NCBI GenBank assembly: GCA_013003425.1
Contig: JABDJB010000078.1
Span: forward strand, 1 to 64,000
Length of the DNA: 64,000 bases
Source of the DNA: Gammaproteobacteria bacterium
GTDB taxonomy: Bacteria; Pseudomonadota; Gammaproteobacteria; Steroidobacterales; JABDKV01
Direction of reading: 5' to 3'
The notes under the pieces were generated by a model. That model was given only the letters and a program-made list of their open reading frames with translations. It was not told the DNA's origin and searched no databases. A program made the translations under genes and the position numbers. Shown here piece after piece: positions 43,684-51,554 of the stretch; within the stretch, counting starts at the first letter, position 1, and each line of letters begins with the position of its first letter.

Positions 43684-43763
43684 CTCTCATCAGTCCTCTG
43701 CATACCCCGGGCGGGGCGGTAAACCGGCGGTATTGTATGTGAATGCACTGCACCATTCTACTG

Positions 43764-44504
43764 TTAGGCCATATACATTCCACCATTTATGTTCAGGGTT
43801 TCGCCGGTGATGTAGCCGCCGGCGCCGGAAGCCAGAAAGACCACGGCCCGGGCGATGTCCTGCGGCTGGCCCAGCCGGCCCAGCGGGATCTGCCCGGCCA
43901 GCGCTGCGCGCTGCTCCTCCGACATCGCGCGCGTCATATCGGTCTCGATAAAACCCGGTGCGATTGTATTGACCGTAATATTGCGCGAACCGACCTCGCG
44001 CGCCAGCGCCCGGGCGAAGCCCGCCATGCCGGCCTTGGCCGCCGCGTAGTTGCTCTGCCCGGCGTTGCCCATCAACCCGACCACCGAACCAATGTTGATA
44101 ATGCTGCCCTGGCGTGCCTTCATCATGCCGCGCAGGCAGGCACGTGATGTGCGGTACAGCGCGCTCAGGTTGGTATCGAGCAGTTCATCCCACTCCGCCG
44201 GCTTCATACGCAGCAGCAGGTTGTCACGGGTAATGCCCGCGTTGTTCACCAGGATGGTCGGCGCACCCTCTTTTGCGGCGATGTCTTTTACTGCCGCCTG
44301 GACAGCATCGTTATCGGTTACATCCAGCGCAATTCCACGGCCGCCCTGCTCTGCCAGCTTTTCACTGATCGCCGCCGCGCCGGCTGCAGACGTTGCGCTG
44401 CCGATCACGGTCGCCCCGGAGGCAGCCAGTGCTGCCGCAATTGCCTGGCCGATGCCACGTGAGGCGCCGGTCACCAGTGCCACCCTTTCGTCCAGTTCAG
44501 CCAT
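43764..44504 (-). CDS. fabG: 3-oxoacyl-ACP reductase
   Basis: About 246 residues from the ATG at 44504; the frame extends upstream but the family begins here. The NADP loop is VALVTGASRGIGQAIAAAL. The catalytic serine lies in SIINIGSVVGLMGNAGQ and the Tyr-Lys pair in NYAAAKAGMAGFARAL. The start overlaps the fabD stop by eight bases. It reduces 3-oxoacyl-ACP in each elongation cycle. Confidence 0.97.
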   Translation of the reverse strand: MAELDERVALVTGASRGIGQAIAAALAASGATVIGSATSAAGAAAISEKLAEQGGRGIALDVTDNDAVQAAVKDIAAKEGAPTILVNNAGITRDNLLLRMKPAEWDELLDTNLSALYRTSRACLRGMMKARQGSIINIGSVVGLMGNAGQSNYAAAKAGMAGFARALAREVGSRNITVNTIAPGFIETDMTRAMSEEQRAALAGQIPLGRLGQPQDIARAVVFLASGAGGYITGETLNINGGMYMA

Positions 44505-45444
44505 CTTCGTTCTCCACGTTTGCCACGGCAGCGCCCAGTGACTCCCGGTCAAAGACACCCAGGCTGGTCAGCTTGCGGTCGATCCGGCGATTGAGACCGC
44601 TCAGGACCTTACCCGGGCCGCACTCGATGATGTGCGTGACCCGGTCGTCTGCTGCCATCTTGCGGATGGTGTCGGCCCAGCGCACCGGGCTGTGCAACTG
44701 CTCGACAAGGTTGCTGCGAATCTGTTCCGGCTCGGTATGCTTGTTGAGGCCGACGGTGTACACCGACGGGATCTCCGGCTGTTTCAGCTCGATATTTTCA
44801 AGTTTCTCACGCAGGCGTTGCGCCGCCGGGATCATCAGCGAACTGTGAGACGGAACACTGACTGGCAGCCTGATGGCACGTCTTGCGCCGCTGGCACGGG
44901 CCGCCTCGATGGCTCGTTCTACTGCGGTGGCGTGGCCTGCGATGACGACCTGGCCGGGTGCATTGAAGTTGACCGCCTCGACCACCTCGGTCGCACTGGC
45001 AGCAGCAACACACGCTGCCTCCACCGCAGCATCATCCAGACCGAGCACGGCCGCCATTGCGCCGCTGCCGGCCGGCACCGCTTCCTGCATGGCGCGCCCG
45101 CGAAACCGGACGAGCCCCACCGCGGTAGAAAAATCCAGGGCCCCGGAACAAACCAGCGCCGTGTATTCCCCAAGACTGTGACCCGCCATGGCCTGCGGCA
45201 GGTTGCCACCCCGTGCACGCCAGGCGCGCCACAGGGCCACTCCGGCAGTCAGCATGGCCGGTTGTGTGCACTCGGTCTGGTCGAGGCGCTCACGCGGACC
45301 GTGCTGCGTCACCTCCCACAGGTCGTAGCCCAGAACCTCCGCTGCGGCCGCAAAAGTGTCATCAACCTCGGCGACACCGGCGAAATCAGCCAGCATCCCG
45401 AGCGACTGCGAACCCTGGCCGGGAAAAACAAATGCAGTTGTCAT
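44497..45444 (-). CDS. fabD: Malonyl-CoA:ACP transacylase
   Basis: About 315 residues from the ATG at 45444, which opens with TTAFVFPGQGSQSLGML. The catalytic serine lies in AMAGHSLGEYTALVCSGAL and the histidine in LPVSVPSHSSLMIPAAQRL. It loads malonyl units on ACP. Upstream, where plsX and fabH usually lie, is a rhombosortase-like gene 35 bases away. Confidence 0.97.
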   Translation of the reverse strand: MTTAFVFPGQGSQSLGMLADFAGVAEVDDTFAAAAEVLGYDLWEVTQHGPRERLDQTECTQPAMLTAGVALWRAWRARGGNLPQAMAGHSLGEYTALVCSGALDFSTAVGLVRFRGRAMQEAVPAGSGAMAAVLGLDDAAVEAACVAAASATEVVEAVNFNAPGQVVIAGHATAVERAIEAARASGARRAIRLPVSVPSHSSLMIPAAQRLREKLENIELKQPEIPSVYTVGLNKHTEPEQIRSNLVEQLHSPVRWADTIRKMAADDRVTHIIECGPGKVLSGLNRRIDRKLTSLGVFDRESLGAAVANVENEDG

Positions 45445-45479
45445 CGGTGCAATCCGTAAATCCGCGCAGTGTATAGCCG

Positions 45480-46079
45480 TCAACGGCGCCAGTCACGCTG
45501 CAGCACGAGCGCGAATACGGTGCCTATAACGGCCCCATACAGGTGCGCGTCAACGACAACCGGGCCACCGGAGGTGGAAACGCTCAGCGGCAGCGCGCCA
45601 TTCCACTGCTCCCAGGCCAGCTTCCCGACCAGGAACAGCGCCAGCGCGTAGCCCTCCAGGTCACCGACCCGTATCCAGCGAACCGCGCCGGCCGCGAACA
45701 GGCCATGCAATATCCCCGAAAGGCCGACGTACCACACCAGGTCCACGCGTAACAGCACAAAACCGGCGCTGATGCCTGCGGCGCCGCCCAGCAGCAGCAG
45801 CCACCACTGCCAGGCAGTGTATTCGCGCGGAAACAGCAGGATGACCAGCGCCAGACCGGCCAGATTGAGCAGCGTGTGCGACAGGCCCAGGTGTACCAGG
45901 TGCCCGGACAACAGCCGCCACCACTGGACGCCCGCGTCGACGGCACTCCTGTCATAACGAAGCACGTCCCTGGCCGTATCGCCGCCAGCGGCGATAACGG
46001 TCACCAGGAGCGCTGTCAGCAGCAACGGCCAGGTCCGCGCCAGATGCTCCTGCACCGCTACCCGATTGAGGGAGGTCAT
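45480..46079 (-). CDS. rrtA: Rhombosortase-like rhomboid intramembrane serine protease
   Basis: A 199-residue polytopic protein with about five to six hydrophobic helices. The serine motif is WYVGLSGILHGLFAAG, the helix WWRLLSGHLVHLGLSHTLLN carries the rhomboid histidines, and DAHLYGAVIGTVFA has the C-terminal catalytic histidine. This short form fits rhombosortases (GlyGly-CTERM proteases), which mature proteins secreted by the type II system. The gsp operon begins 80 bases away on the other strand, which supports that reading. No GlyGly-CTERM substrate was found here. It may be read together with fabD. Confidence 0.85.
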   Translation of the reverse strand: MTSLNRVAVQEHLARTWPLLLTALLVTVIAAGGDTARDVLRYDRSAVDAGVQWWRLLSGHLVHLGLSHTLLNLAGLALVILLFPREYTAWQWWLLLLGGAAGISAGFVLLRVDLVWYVGLSGILHGLFAAGAVRWIRVGDLEGYALALFLVGKLAWEQWNGALPLSVSTSGGPVVVDAHLYGAVIGTVFALVLQRDWRR

Positions 46080-46159
46080 TTTGTTATCATCCCTCCTGTT
46101 AAAAGGAACGCTCGCGCCCGCGAGGGATCATAGCTTACGAACCCGGTTGATACTGAACG

Positions 46160-46603
46160 ATGAAAAACAAAGTTTTCCGGCCGCTCCGACAAAGCGGCTT
46201 TACGCTGATTGAAATCATGGTCGTGGTTGTGATCCTCGGCATCCTTGCCACGCTTGTGGTGCCGACCGTAATTCAGAACGTCGGCGAAGCGCGCATCAAC
46301 AAGGCTCGCAGCGATATCCGCACCATCGAAAGCCAGCTCGAAATGTTTCGCCTGCACGCGTTCCGCTACCCCACCACCGACGAGGGTATTGAATCCCTGG
46401 TAAAAGCGCCGGCCTCACCCGACGCACGCGATCGCTGGAAAGGGCCATACCTGCCAAAGATCCCGACAGACCCATGGGGCCGCCCCTATCTGTATCTGTC
46501 ACCCGGCACACGGGCTTCGATAGACGTTTACTCGCTGGGTGCCGATGGCCAGCCTGGCGGCGACGGCGAGAATGGCGATATCGGAAACTGGAATCTCGAT
46601 TGA
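46160..46603 (+). CDS. gspG: Type II secretion major pseudopilin
   Basis: A 147-residue major pseudopilin. The prepilin peptidase site is SG/FTLIEIMVVVVILGILA with Glu at +5. The soluble domain shows YPTTDEGIESLVKAPASPDA and LPKIPTDPWGRPYLYLSPG, both GspG hallmarks, and ends in the calcium-site region DGENGDIGNW. It forms the pseudopilus shaft. First gene of gspGHIJKLMN; gspC-F are not next to it. Confidence 0.97.
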   Translation: MKNKVFRPLRQSGFTLIEIMVVVVILGILATLVVPTVIQNVGEARINKARSDIRTIESQLEMFRLHAFRYPTTDEGIESLVKAPASPDARDRWKGPYLPKIPTDPWGRPYLYLSPGTRASIDVYSLGADGQPGGDGENGDIGNWNLD

Positions 46604-46604
46604 T

Positions 46605-47153
46605 ATGACGGTCGTCCGGCGGGCGCGTGGCTTCACGCTGCTCGAGTTGATGGTTGTCATTGTCATAGTCGGAGTTCTGGTCAGTCTCGCCGTCATGAGC
46701 CTGGGCGACAATGCCGCGCGCCGGCTGGAAGAAGAAGCCACGCGTTTTGGCAGCCTGCTGCGCCTTGCAGCTGACGAAGCGGTATTGCAGGGCCGCGATA
46801 TAGGCGTCGTTATCGATGAAAGCAGTTACTCATTCCACGTAATTGACGACCAGTTTGGTCAGTGGCAGCCAATGGCCGCGGACAGGCTTTTTCGTCAACG
46901 CAATATGATTGAGGGAATCCGGCTGGAACTGGCGATTGACGATATTTCTCTGGAACTGCCGCCACCGGCAACCGAACCTGATGACGAGGACCTGCAGGAC
47001 ACCGAACCGGTAAACCCGCAGGTACTGTTGTTGTCCAGCGGAGAAATAACGCCGTTTGAGCTGCTGTTTGAATTTGTCGACATCGATCGGCGTCTTTTGC
47101 TGCGTGTTTCCGGTACAGGCGAGATAGACCTGCTCAGTGGCGATGCGATCTGA
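46605..47153 (+). CDS. gspH: Type II secretion minor pseudopilin GspH
   Basis: About 182 residues from the ATG at 46605, one base after the gspG stop. The prepilin site RARG/FTLLELMVVIVIVG is followed by a soluble domain with EEATRFGSLLRLAADEAVLQ, typical of GspH. A spacer of acidic residues (ATEPDDEDLQDTEPV) precedes the last strands. It is a minor tip or shaft pseudopilin. Confidence 0.92.
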   Translation: MTVVRRARGFTLLELMVVIVIVGVLVSLAVMSLGDNAARRLEEEATRFGSLLRLAADEAVLQGRDIGVVIDESSYSFHVIDDQFGQWQPMAADRLFRQRNMIEGIRLELAIDDISLELPPPATEPDDEDLQDTEPVNPQVLLLSSGEITPFELLFEFVDIDRRLLLRVSGTGEIDLLSGDAI

Positions 47154-47574
47154 GCGACAAAACGGGTTTACCCTGCTCGAAGTGCTGGTGGCGCTGGCGG
47201 TTGCCGTGCTTGGCATGCTTTCGATCACGCTGGCGGCAATAACGGCCGGCAGCAATGCCAGTCGGCTGCGCGAACAGAGTCTTGCCCACTGGGTGGCGAT
47301 GAACCAGGCGGCAGAGCTCCGGCTGGCGCCTGACTGGCCTGACACCGGGCGCAGCGATGGTGACGTGGAGTTTGCCGGCACCGAGTGGCACTGGGTTGCA
47401 GAAGTCACTGAGACCGACGTCGAGGCGCTGCGCCGGGCTGATATTACTGTTTACTATCCGCAGGACCCGGAGCGTCAAATCGCCAGTGTGGTCGCCTTCG
47501 TCCGCGAGCCGGCCGAGGGCGTACGCTTCAGACCCTGGACCGGCAGTCAGCGGCCGCAGGGACCACGCCAGTGA
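47143..47574 (+). CDS. gspI: Type II secretion minor pseudopilin GspI
   Basis: About 143 residues from the ATG at 47143, which overlaps the end of gspH by 11 bases; a GTG at 47137 is the alternative. The prepilin site is QNG/FTLLEVLVALAVAVLGM. The domain contains HWVAMNQAAELRLAPDWPD, the GspI pattern. It starts the pseudopilus tip with GspJ and GspK. Confidence 0.92.
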   Translation: MRSERQNGFTLLEVLVALAVAVLGMLSITLAAITAGSNASRLREQSLAHWVAMNQAAELRLAPDWPDTGRSDGDVEFAGTEWHWVAEVTETDVEALRRADITVYYPQDPERQIASVVAFVREPAEGVRFRPWTGSQRPQGPRQ

Positions 47575-48173
47575 ACAGGCAGGACGGATTTACCCTGGTC
47601 GAGCTGGTCGTGGCAACGGCGATTTTTTTCATCATGAGCGCAATGCTGTATGCCATGCTCAATAGCGTGCGGCAGCAGTTGGTCTTCAGTGAAGAAGCGA
47701 GCACGTCGCTGCGTGAGCTGCACTACGCGATGCGGCGCATGGTGCTCGATATATCCCAGCTGCAACCACGCCCGATCCGCGACGAGATTGGGTCGGGCTA
47801 CCAGAATGCAGTCAGTGCCGGGAGCGGTAACAATGCGATCGAGCTCAGTATCGGAGGCTGGCGCAATCCCCTGGGTTTGCCGCGCGGCAGCGTCCAGCGC
47901 GTTGCCTATGTTGTCGATGGCGACACGCTGAGCCGGCTGCACTGGCCGGTGCTGGATCGCACCCTGGCTGCGGAGCCGCTGCGCACGGATTTACTGACCG
48001 GAATACTCAATGTCCAGGTGCGATTTCTCGATCCGACCGGAGAGTGGGCTGAACAATGGCCGCCTTTTGGCGCCAGCGAGGACGCCACGCGGCTACGGCC
48101 ACGAGCAATCGAAGTGTATATCGAGCACGAACAGTGGGGCGAAATTTCCCGCGTAATAGAGATTACCGGATGA
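47571..48173 (+). CDS. gspJ: Type II secretion minor pseudopilin GspJ
   Basis: A 200-residue pseudopilin with a GTG start that overlaps the gspI stop (GTGA). The prepilin site is QDG/FTLVELVVATAIFFIM. ELHYAMRRMVLDISQLQPRP and the LSIGGWRNPLGLPRGSVQRV stretch are GspJ features. It is part of the pseudopilus tip. Confidence 0.93.
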   Translation: MNRQDGFTLVELVVATAIFFIMSAMLYAMLNSVRQQLVFSEEASTSLRELHYAMRRMVLDISQLQPRPIRDEIGSGYQNAVSAGSGNNAIELSIGGWRNPLGLPRGSVQRVAYVVDGDTLSRLHWPVLDRTLAAEPLRTDLLTGILNVQVRFLDPTGEWAEQWPPFGASEDATRLRPRAIEVYIEHEQWGEISRVIEITG

Positions 48174-49090
48174 ACCTGCCGCGTAATCAGTCCGGAGTGG
48201 CATTGATCACCGCCATACTGATTGTCGCGCTGGCAACAATCTGGGTGTCATCGATAGTGTGGCTCGATCACCTGCAGCAGCGCCGTGTTGCCAGCCTTGT
48301 GCTCCATGACCAGGCAACGCTCTACGCACTTGGCGCGGAATCCTGGGCACACGACATCCTGCAGCTGGACCTTGAAAACGGACCAACCGATCATCTTTCC
48401 GAAGAATGGGCGATACCGCTGCCACCCCTGCCCGTCGATGGCGGCCAGATCCAGGGCAGCCTGGAAGACATGCAGGGGCGCTTCAACGTCAACAACCTGG
48501 TTACCGCCAACGGCACACCCGATGAAATTGCACTGGACATCTTTCGCCGTCTGCTGGAGTCGCTGCAGATTGATCCGGCGATTGCCATGTATGTACTCGA
48601 CTGGGTCGATCCCGATGTTGATACCAGTTTTCCAGATGGTGCGGAAGACGATGTTTATACCTCAATGATCCCCCCTTATCGCACCGGCAACGGCCCGATG
48701 ACCAGCATCACCGAATTGCGTGCGATCAAGGGCATCGCGCCCGAGATTTACGCCGCGCTGGCGCCGCACGTTGCGGCATTGCCAATCGGCACAACAATAA
48801 ATATCAACACCGCCACTGCCGAGGTTCTCGCCGCACTGTCAGACCGTATATCCCTTTTCGATGCGCAATCGATGGCAGACGGGCGTATCGATGCGCCGTT
48901 TGATTCGCTGGAGGAAATTCGTGACGACGTGAGTCCACAGGTGTTGCAGCAGCTATCCGTCGCCAGCAATTTTTTCCGCGCCTCGGTCCTTGTGTCGCTT
49001 GGCACTATGCGGTTGTCCATGTACAGTCTGCTCGAGCGCGATGAAGCCGGGATGGTTGGAACGCGTTTACGCAGCTATGGCGCGGATTAA
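48170..49090 (+). CDS. gspK: Type II secretion minor pseudopilin GspK
   Basis: About 306 residues from the ATG at 48170, overlapping gspJ by four bases. The N-terminal hydrophobic segment is SGVALITAILIVALATIWVS. The large domain has GRFNVNNLV, DWVDPDVDTSFPDGAEDDVY and two helix-hairpin-helix-like parts (ELRAIKGIAPEIYAALAPHV and INTATAEVLAALS). GspK caps the pseudopilus tip. It has no Glu at +5, as expected. Confidence 0.93.
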   Translation: MNLPRNQSGVALITAILIVALATIWVSSIVWLDHLQQRRVASLVLHDQATLYALGAESWAHDILQLDLENGPTDHLSEEWAIPLPPLPVDGGQIQGSLEDMQGRFNVNNLVTANGTPDEIALDIFRRLLESLQIDPAIAMYVLDWVDPDVDTSFPDGAEDDVYTSMIPPYRTGNGPMTSITELRAIKGIAPEIYAALAPHVAALPIGTTININTATAEVLAALSDRISLFDAQSMADGRIDAPFDSLEEIRDDVSPQVLQQLSVASNFFRASVLVSLGTMRLSMYSLLERDEAGMVGTRLRSYGAD

Positions 49091-49093
49091 CGC

Positions 49094-50320
49094 ATGAGCG
49101 AATACCTGGTTTTAAAACTCGCGGGCGACCCGTCCGGACAATGCAGCTGGGTTGTTGCCGACAGCGATGGCCACAGCTCGCTGCCGGAATCCGGCAGCCT
49201 GACCGAGGCGGCGCAGCGCGCGCAGCAGCGTCCGGTCATCGCGCTGGTTCCCGGTGATGATGTCCTGGTTACTACGGTAGATCTACCAGTACGCGGCGCC
49301 GGCAAAATGTTGCAGGCGGTGCCCTACGCGCTCGAAGAAGACATCGCTGAAAATATCCGCGACATGCATTTTGCTATTGGCCGCCGCGCTGCCAACGGCA
49401 GAGTAAATGTCGCAGCAGTGCGTGACGAGCTGCTGAAAGCCTGGCTGGAACAGCTGGACGCTGCCGGCCTGAATACACTTTACATGCTGCCCGAAACCTG
49501 CGGCATTCCGATGTCGGATGCAATCTGTATCGTAATTGATGGTGACAAGGCACTGGTTCGTGATGCTGCCGGCAACGCACTGGTCGCCGAAACCGAAAAC
49601 GTTTCTGCGTTTGTACAGGCGATCGGGATAGACGCACAAAGCGCGGCGTCTGCTGAGCTTTATATCAGCTCAGCCGACTCCGGCCGCTACGCGCAGCAGG
49701 TCGGTGAATTACGCCTGGTCATCCCTGAACTTGCCGTTATGGAGGCACGCGACCATATACTGCCGGTCATGGCCGGTGCCGCATTGGAAAACCCGCGCCC
49801 CAACCTCCTGCAGGGAAGCTACGCGCGTTCGAGCAGCAAGGAAAAGCTGTGGCAGCCGTGGCGTACAGCTGCCGCACTTGCTGCGGCACTGGTACTTGCT
49901 GCGCTCGGCACAAAGGCTCTTGAGGTAATGGCGCTCAAGGCTGAAATGCGCTCATTGACCGAACAGATCAACAGCATCGCCAGCACGGCGATGCCGGGCA
50001 GTCGGCTGGTCGACCCGATGGCGCAGCTCGAGCAGCTGGCGGCGAGCCTGCGTGGCAACGGGGCAGTTGCCGACGGCCAGTTTCTTGACATGCTCGATGC
50101 GCTCGGCAAAGCGCTGACAGTTGCCGGTGGCACCACCCTGGGGCGGCTGGATTATCGCAACGGGCTGATGGACCTGACGCTGACTGCACCGGATGTCGAT
50201 ACGCTGGACCGGATCAGTCGCTCCATTGAAAGCGGCGGCCTGGCAGCGGAAATACAGTCAGCCAACCAGCGTGATGACGGCATCCAGGGGCGCATACGAA
50301 TCTCGGGGCAGCAGTCATGA
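49094..50320 (+). CDS. gspL: Type II secretion inner-membrane protein GspL
   Basis: A 408-residue bitopic protein. The cytoplasmic ASKHA-like part (about 1-250) has VPYALEEDIAENIRDMHFAI; one membrane helix (about 258-276, RTAAALAAALVLAALGTKAL) leads to a periplasmic ferredoxin-like domain. It connects the GspE ATPase to GspM. The stop overlaps the gspM start by four bases. Confidence 0.92.
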   Translation: MSEYLVLKLAGDPSGQCSWVVADSDGHSSLPESGSLTEAAQRAQQRPVIALVPGDDVLVTTVDLPVRGAGKMLQAVPYALEEDIAENIRDMHFAIGRRAANGRVNVAAVRDELLKAWLEQLDAAGLNTLYMLPETCGIPMSDAICIVIDGDKALVRDAAGNALVAETENVSAFVQAIGIDAQSAASAELYISSADSGRYAQQVGELRLVIPELAVMEARDHILPVMAGAALENPRPNLLQGSYARSSSKEKLWQPWRTAAALAAALVLAALGTKALEVMALKAEMRSLTEQINSIASTAMPGSRLVDPMAQLEQLAASLRGNGAVADGQFLDMLDALGKALTVAGGTTLGRLDYRNGLMDLTLTAPDVDTLDRISRSIESGGLAAEIQSANQRDDGIQGRIRISGQQS

Positions 50321-50796
50321 AGGAATGGTTTGCCGGCCTGGAACAACGTGAGCAGATAACGCTGCTGGCTGGCGCGGTGGTGCTGGTCCTTGCCCTGCTC
50401 TGGGTATTGTTGATTAACCCGCTGTATATCAGTGCCGGCGCACGTGTCGGGCAGATTGAATCTTTACGCGCTGACGTAATTCGTGCGCGCCAGTTAAGTG
50501 CCGAAATTGCATCGTTGCGCAAAACCGGCGCCAGCCCGTTGCCCGACGCCAACCAGTCGCTCATGCTCATACTGGAGCGTACGGCGCGTGATTCAGGTCT
50601 GCAGGTCAACCAGAGCCGTCCGCTCGACGAGTCCACGGTAAGAGTGCGTTTTGAAGCGGCCCCGTTTGAGGCGCTTGTCAACTGGATGGGGCTGCTCGCG
50701 CAGCGCTACTCGATACAAATCGATATTGCGTCTTTGAACAAGCTCGATTCTCCCGGCCTGGTGGATGCCCAACTGACCCTGAAGCGTCCGGGTTAA
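50317..50796 (+). CDS. gspM: Type II secretion inner-membrane protein GspM
   Basis: A 159-residue bitopic protein. A short cytoplasmic stretch is followed by the helix ITLLAGAVVLVLALLWVLLI (about 15-34) and a periplasmic ferredoxin-like domain. It pairs with GspL and stabilises it. The start overlaps gspL by four bases. Confidence 0.9.
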   Translation: MKEWFAGLEQREQITLLAGAVVLVLALLWVLLINPLYISAGARVGQIESLRADVIRARQLSAEIASLRKTGASPLPDANQSLMLILERTARDSGLQVNQSRPLDESTVRVRFEAAPFEALVNWMGLLAQRYSIQIDIASLNKLDSPGLVDAQLTLKRPG

Positions 50797-50798
50797 AG

Positions 50799-51554
50799 TT
50801 GGCAGCACTAACCCCACCTTCGAATGCCCGCAGCCTGCTGCTCCTGGGAGTCGTTGCCTGGCTGGTTTTCGCCCTGGTTACGCTGCCGGCCACCCTTGCT
50901 TTCCGCTGGTTCGCGCCAGATGACATCCTGGCCAGCGGAATAAGCGGGTCGGTATGGCGTGGCAGTGCGGTTGCATTACAGGCGCAGCAGATCGATTTTC
51001 AGGATGTCGACTGGAACTTCCGGCCGACGGCGTTGCTGAGCGGAAAATTTGGCTACACGATAAGCGCCGGCGTCGGGTCCGGCGCCGTACAAACCATCGC
51101 CATGTTCAGTCCGACCGGCGTGATTACGCTGCGTGATACGGCTGGCGTTTTGCCCGTCGGCGCTCTGTCGGGTCTGCTTCCGGTCACTACTATCGATGGA
51201 CGTATAGGCCTGGACCTCGCAGAACTGAAGCTGAAGTCGAACTGGATTACCGACGCCCGCGGTACGGTTGACCTGGTCGAGCTGCAACTACTGCAACCGG
51301 TCAGTGAGAAATTGGGCAGTTTTGCCCTGATTTTCGACGGCGCGGCAGACGATGGCCTTACCGGGCAGTTTCGGGAGGTAAACGGACCGCTCGAGGCCCG
51401 CGGCACACTGTTGCTGCTGCCGGACAACGCGTGGAAACTCGAGGGAACGGTCAAGGCATCGGGCGACGCTTCAGCGCAGCTGCGACGTGGCCTGCCGATG
51501 CTCGGGCAGCGCAATCCTGACGGCAGCTATCCGCTGCTTTTCGAATCCGGCTAG
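50799..51554 (+). CDS. gspN: Type II secretion protein GspN
   Basis: About 251 residues with a TTG start two bases after the gspM stop. It has one N-terminal membrane helix (LLLLGVVAWLVFALVTLPAT) followed by a beta-rich domain. The match is to the small GspN family that follows GspM in many gammaproteobacterial clusters; it is not needed in all species. The stop overlaps that of the convergent AddA-like gene. Confidence 0.82.
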   Translation: MAALTPPSNARSLLLLGVVAWLVFALVTLPATLAFRWFAPDDILASGISGSVWRGSAVALQAQQIDFQDVDWNFRPTALLSGKFGYTISAGVGSGAVQTIAMFSPTGVITLRDTAGVLPVGALSGLLPVTTIDGRIGLDLAELKLKSNWITDARGTVDLVELQLLQPVSEKLGSFALIFDGAADDGLTGQFREVNGPLEARGTLLLLPDNAWKLEGTVKASGDASAQLRRGLPMLGQRNPDGSYPLLFESG

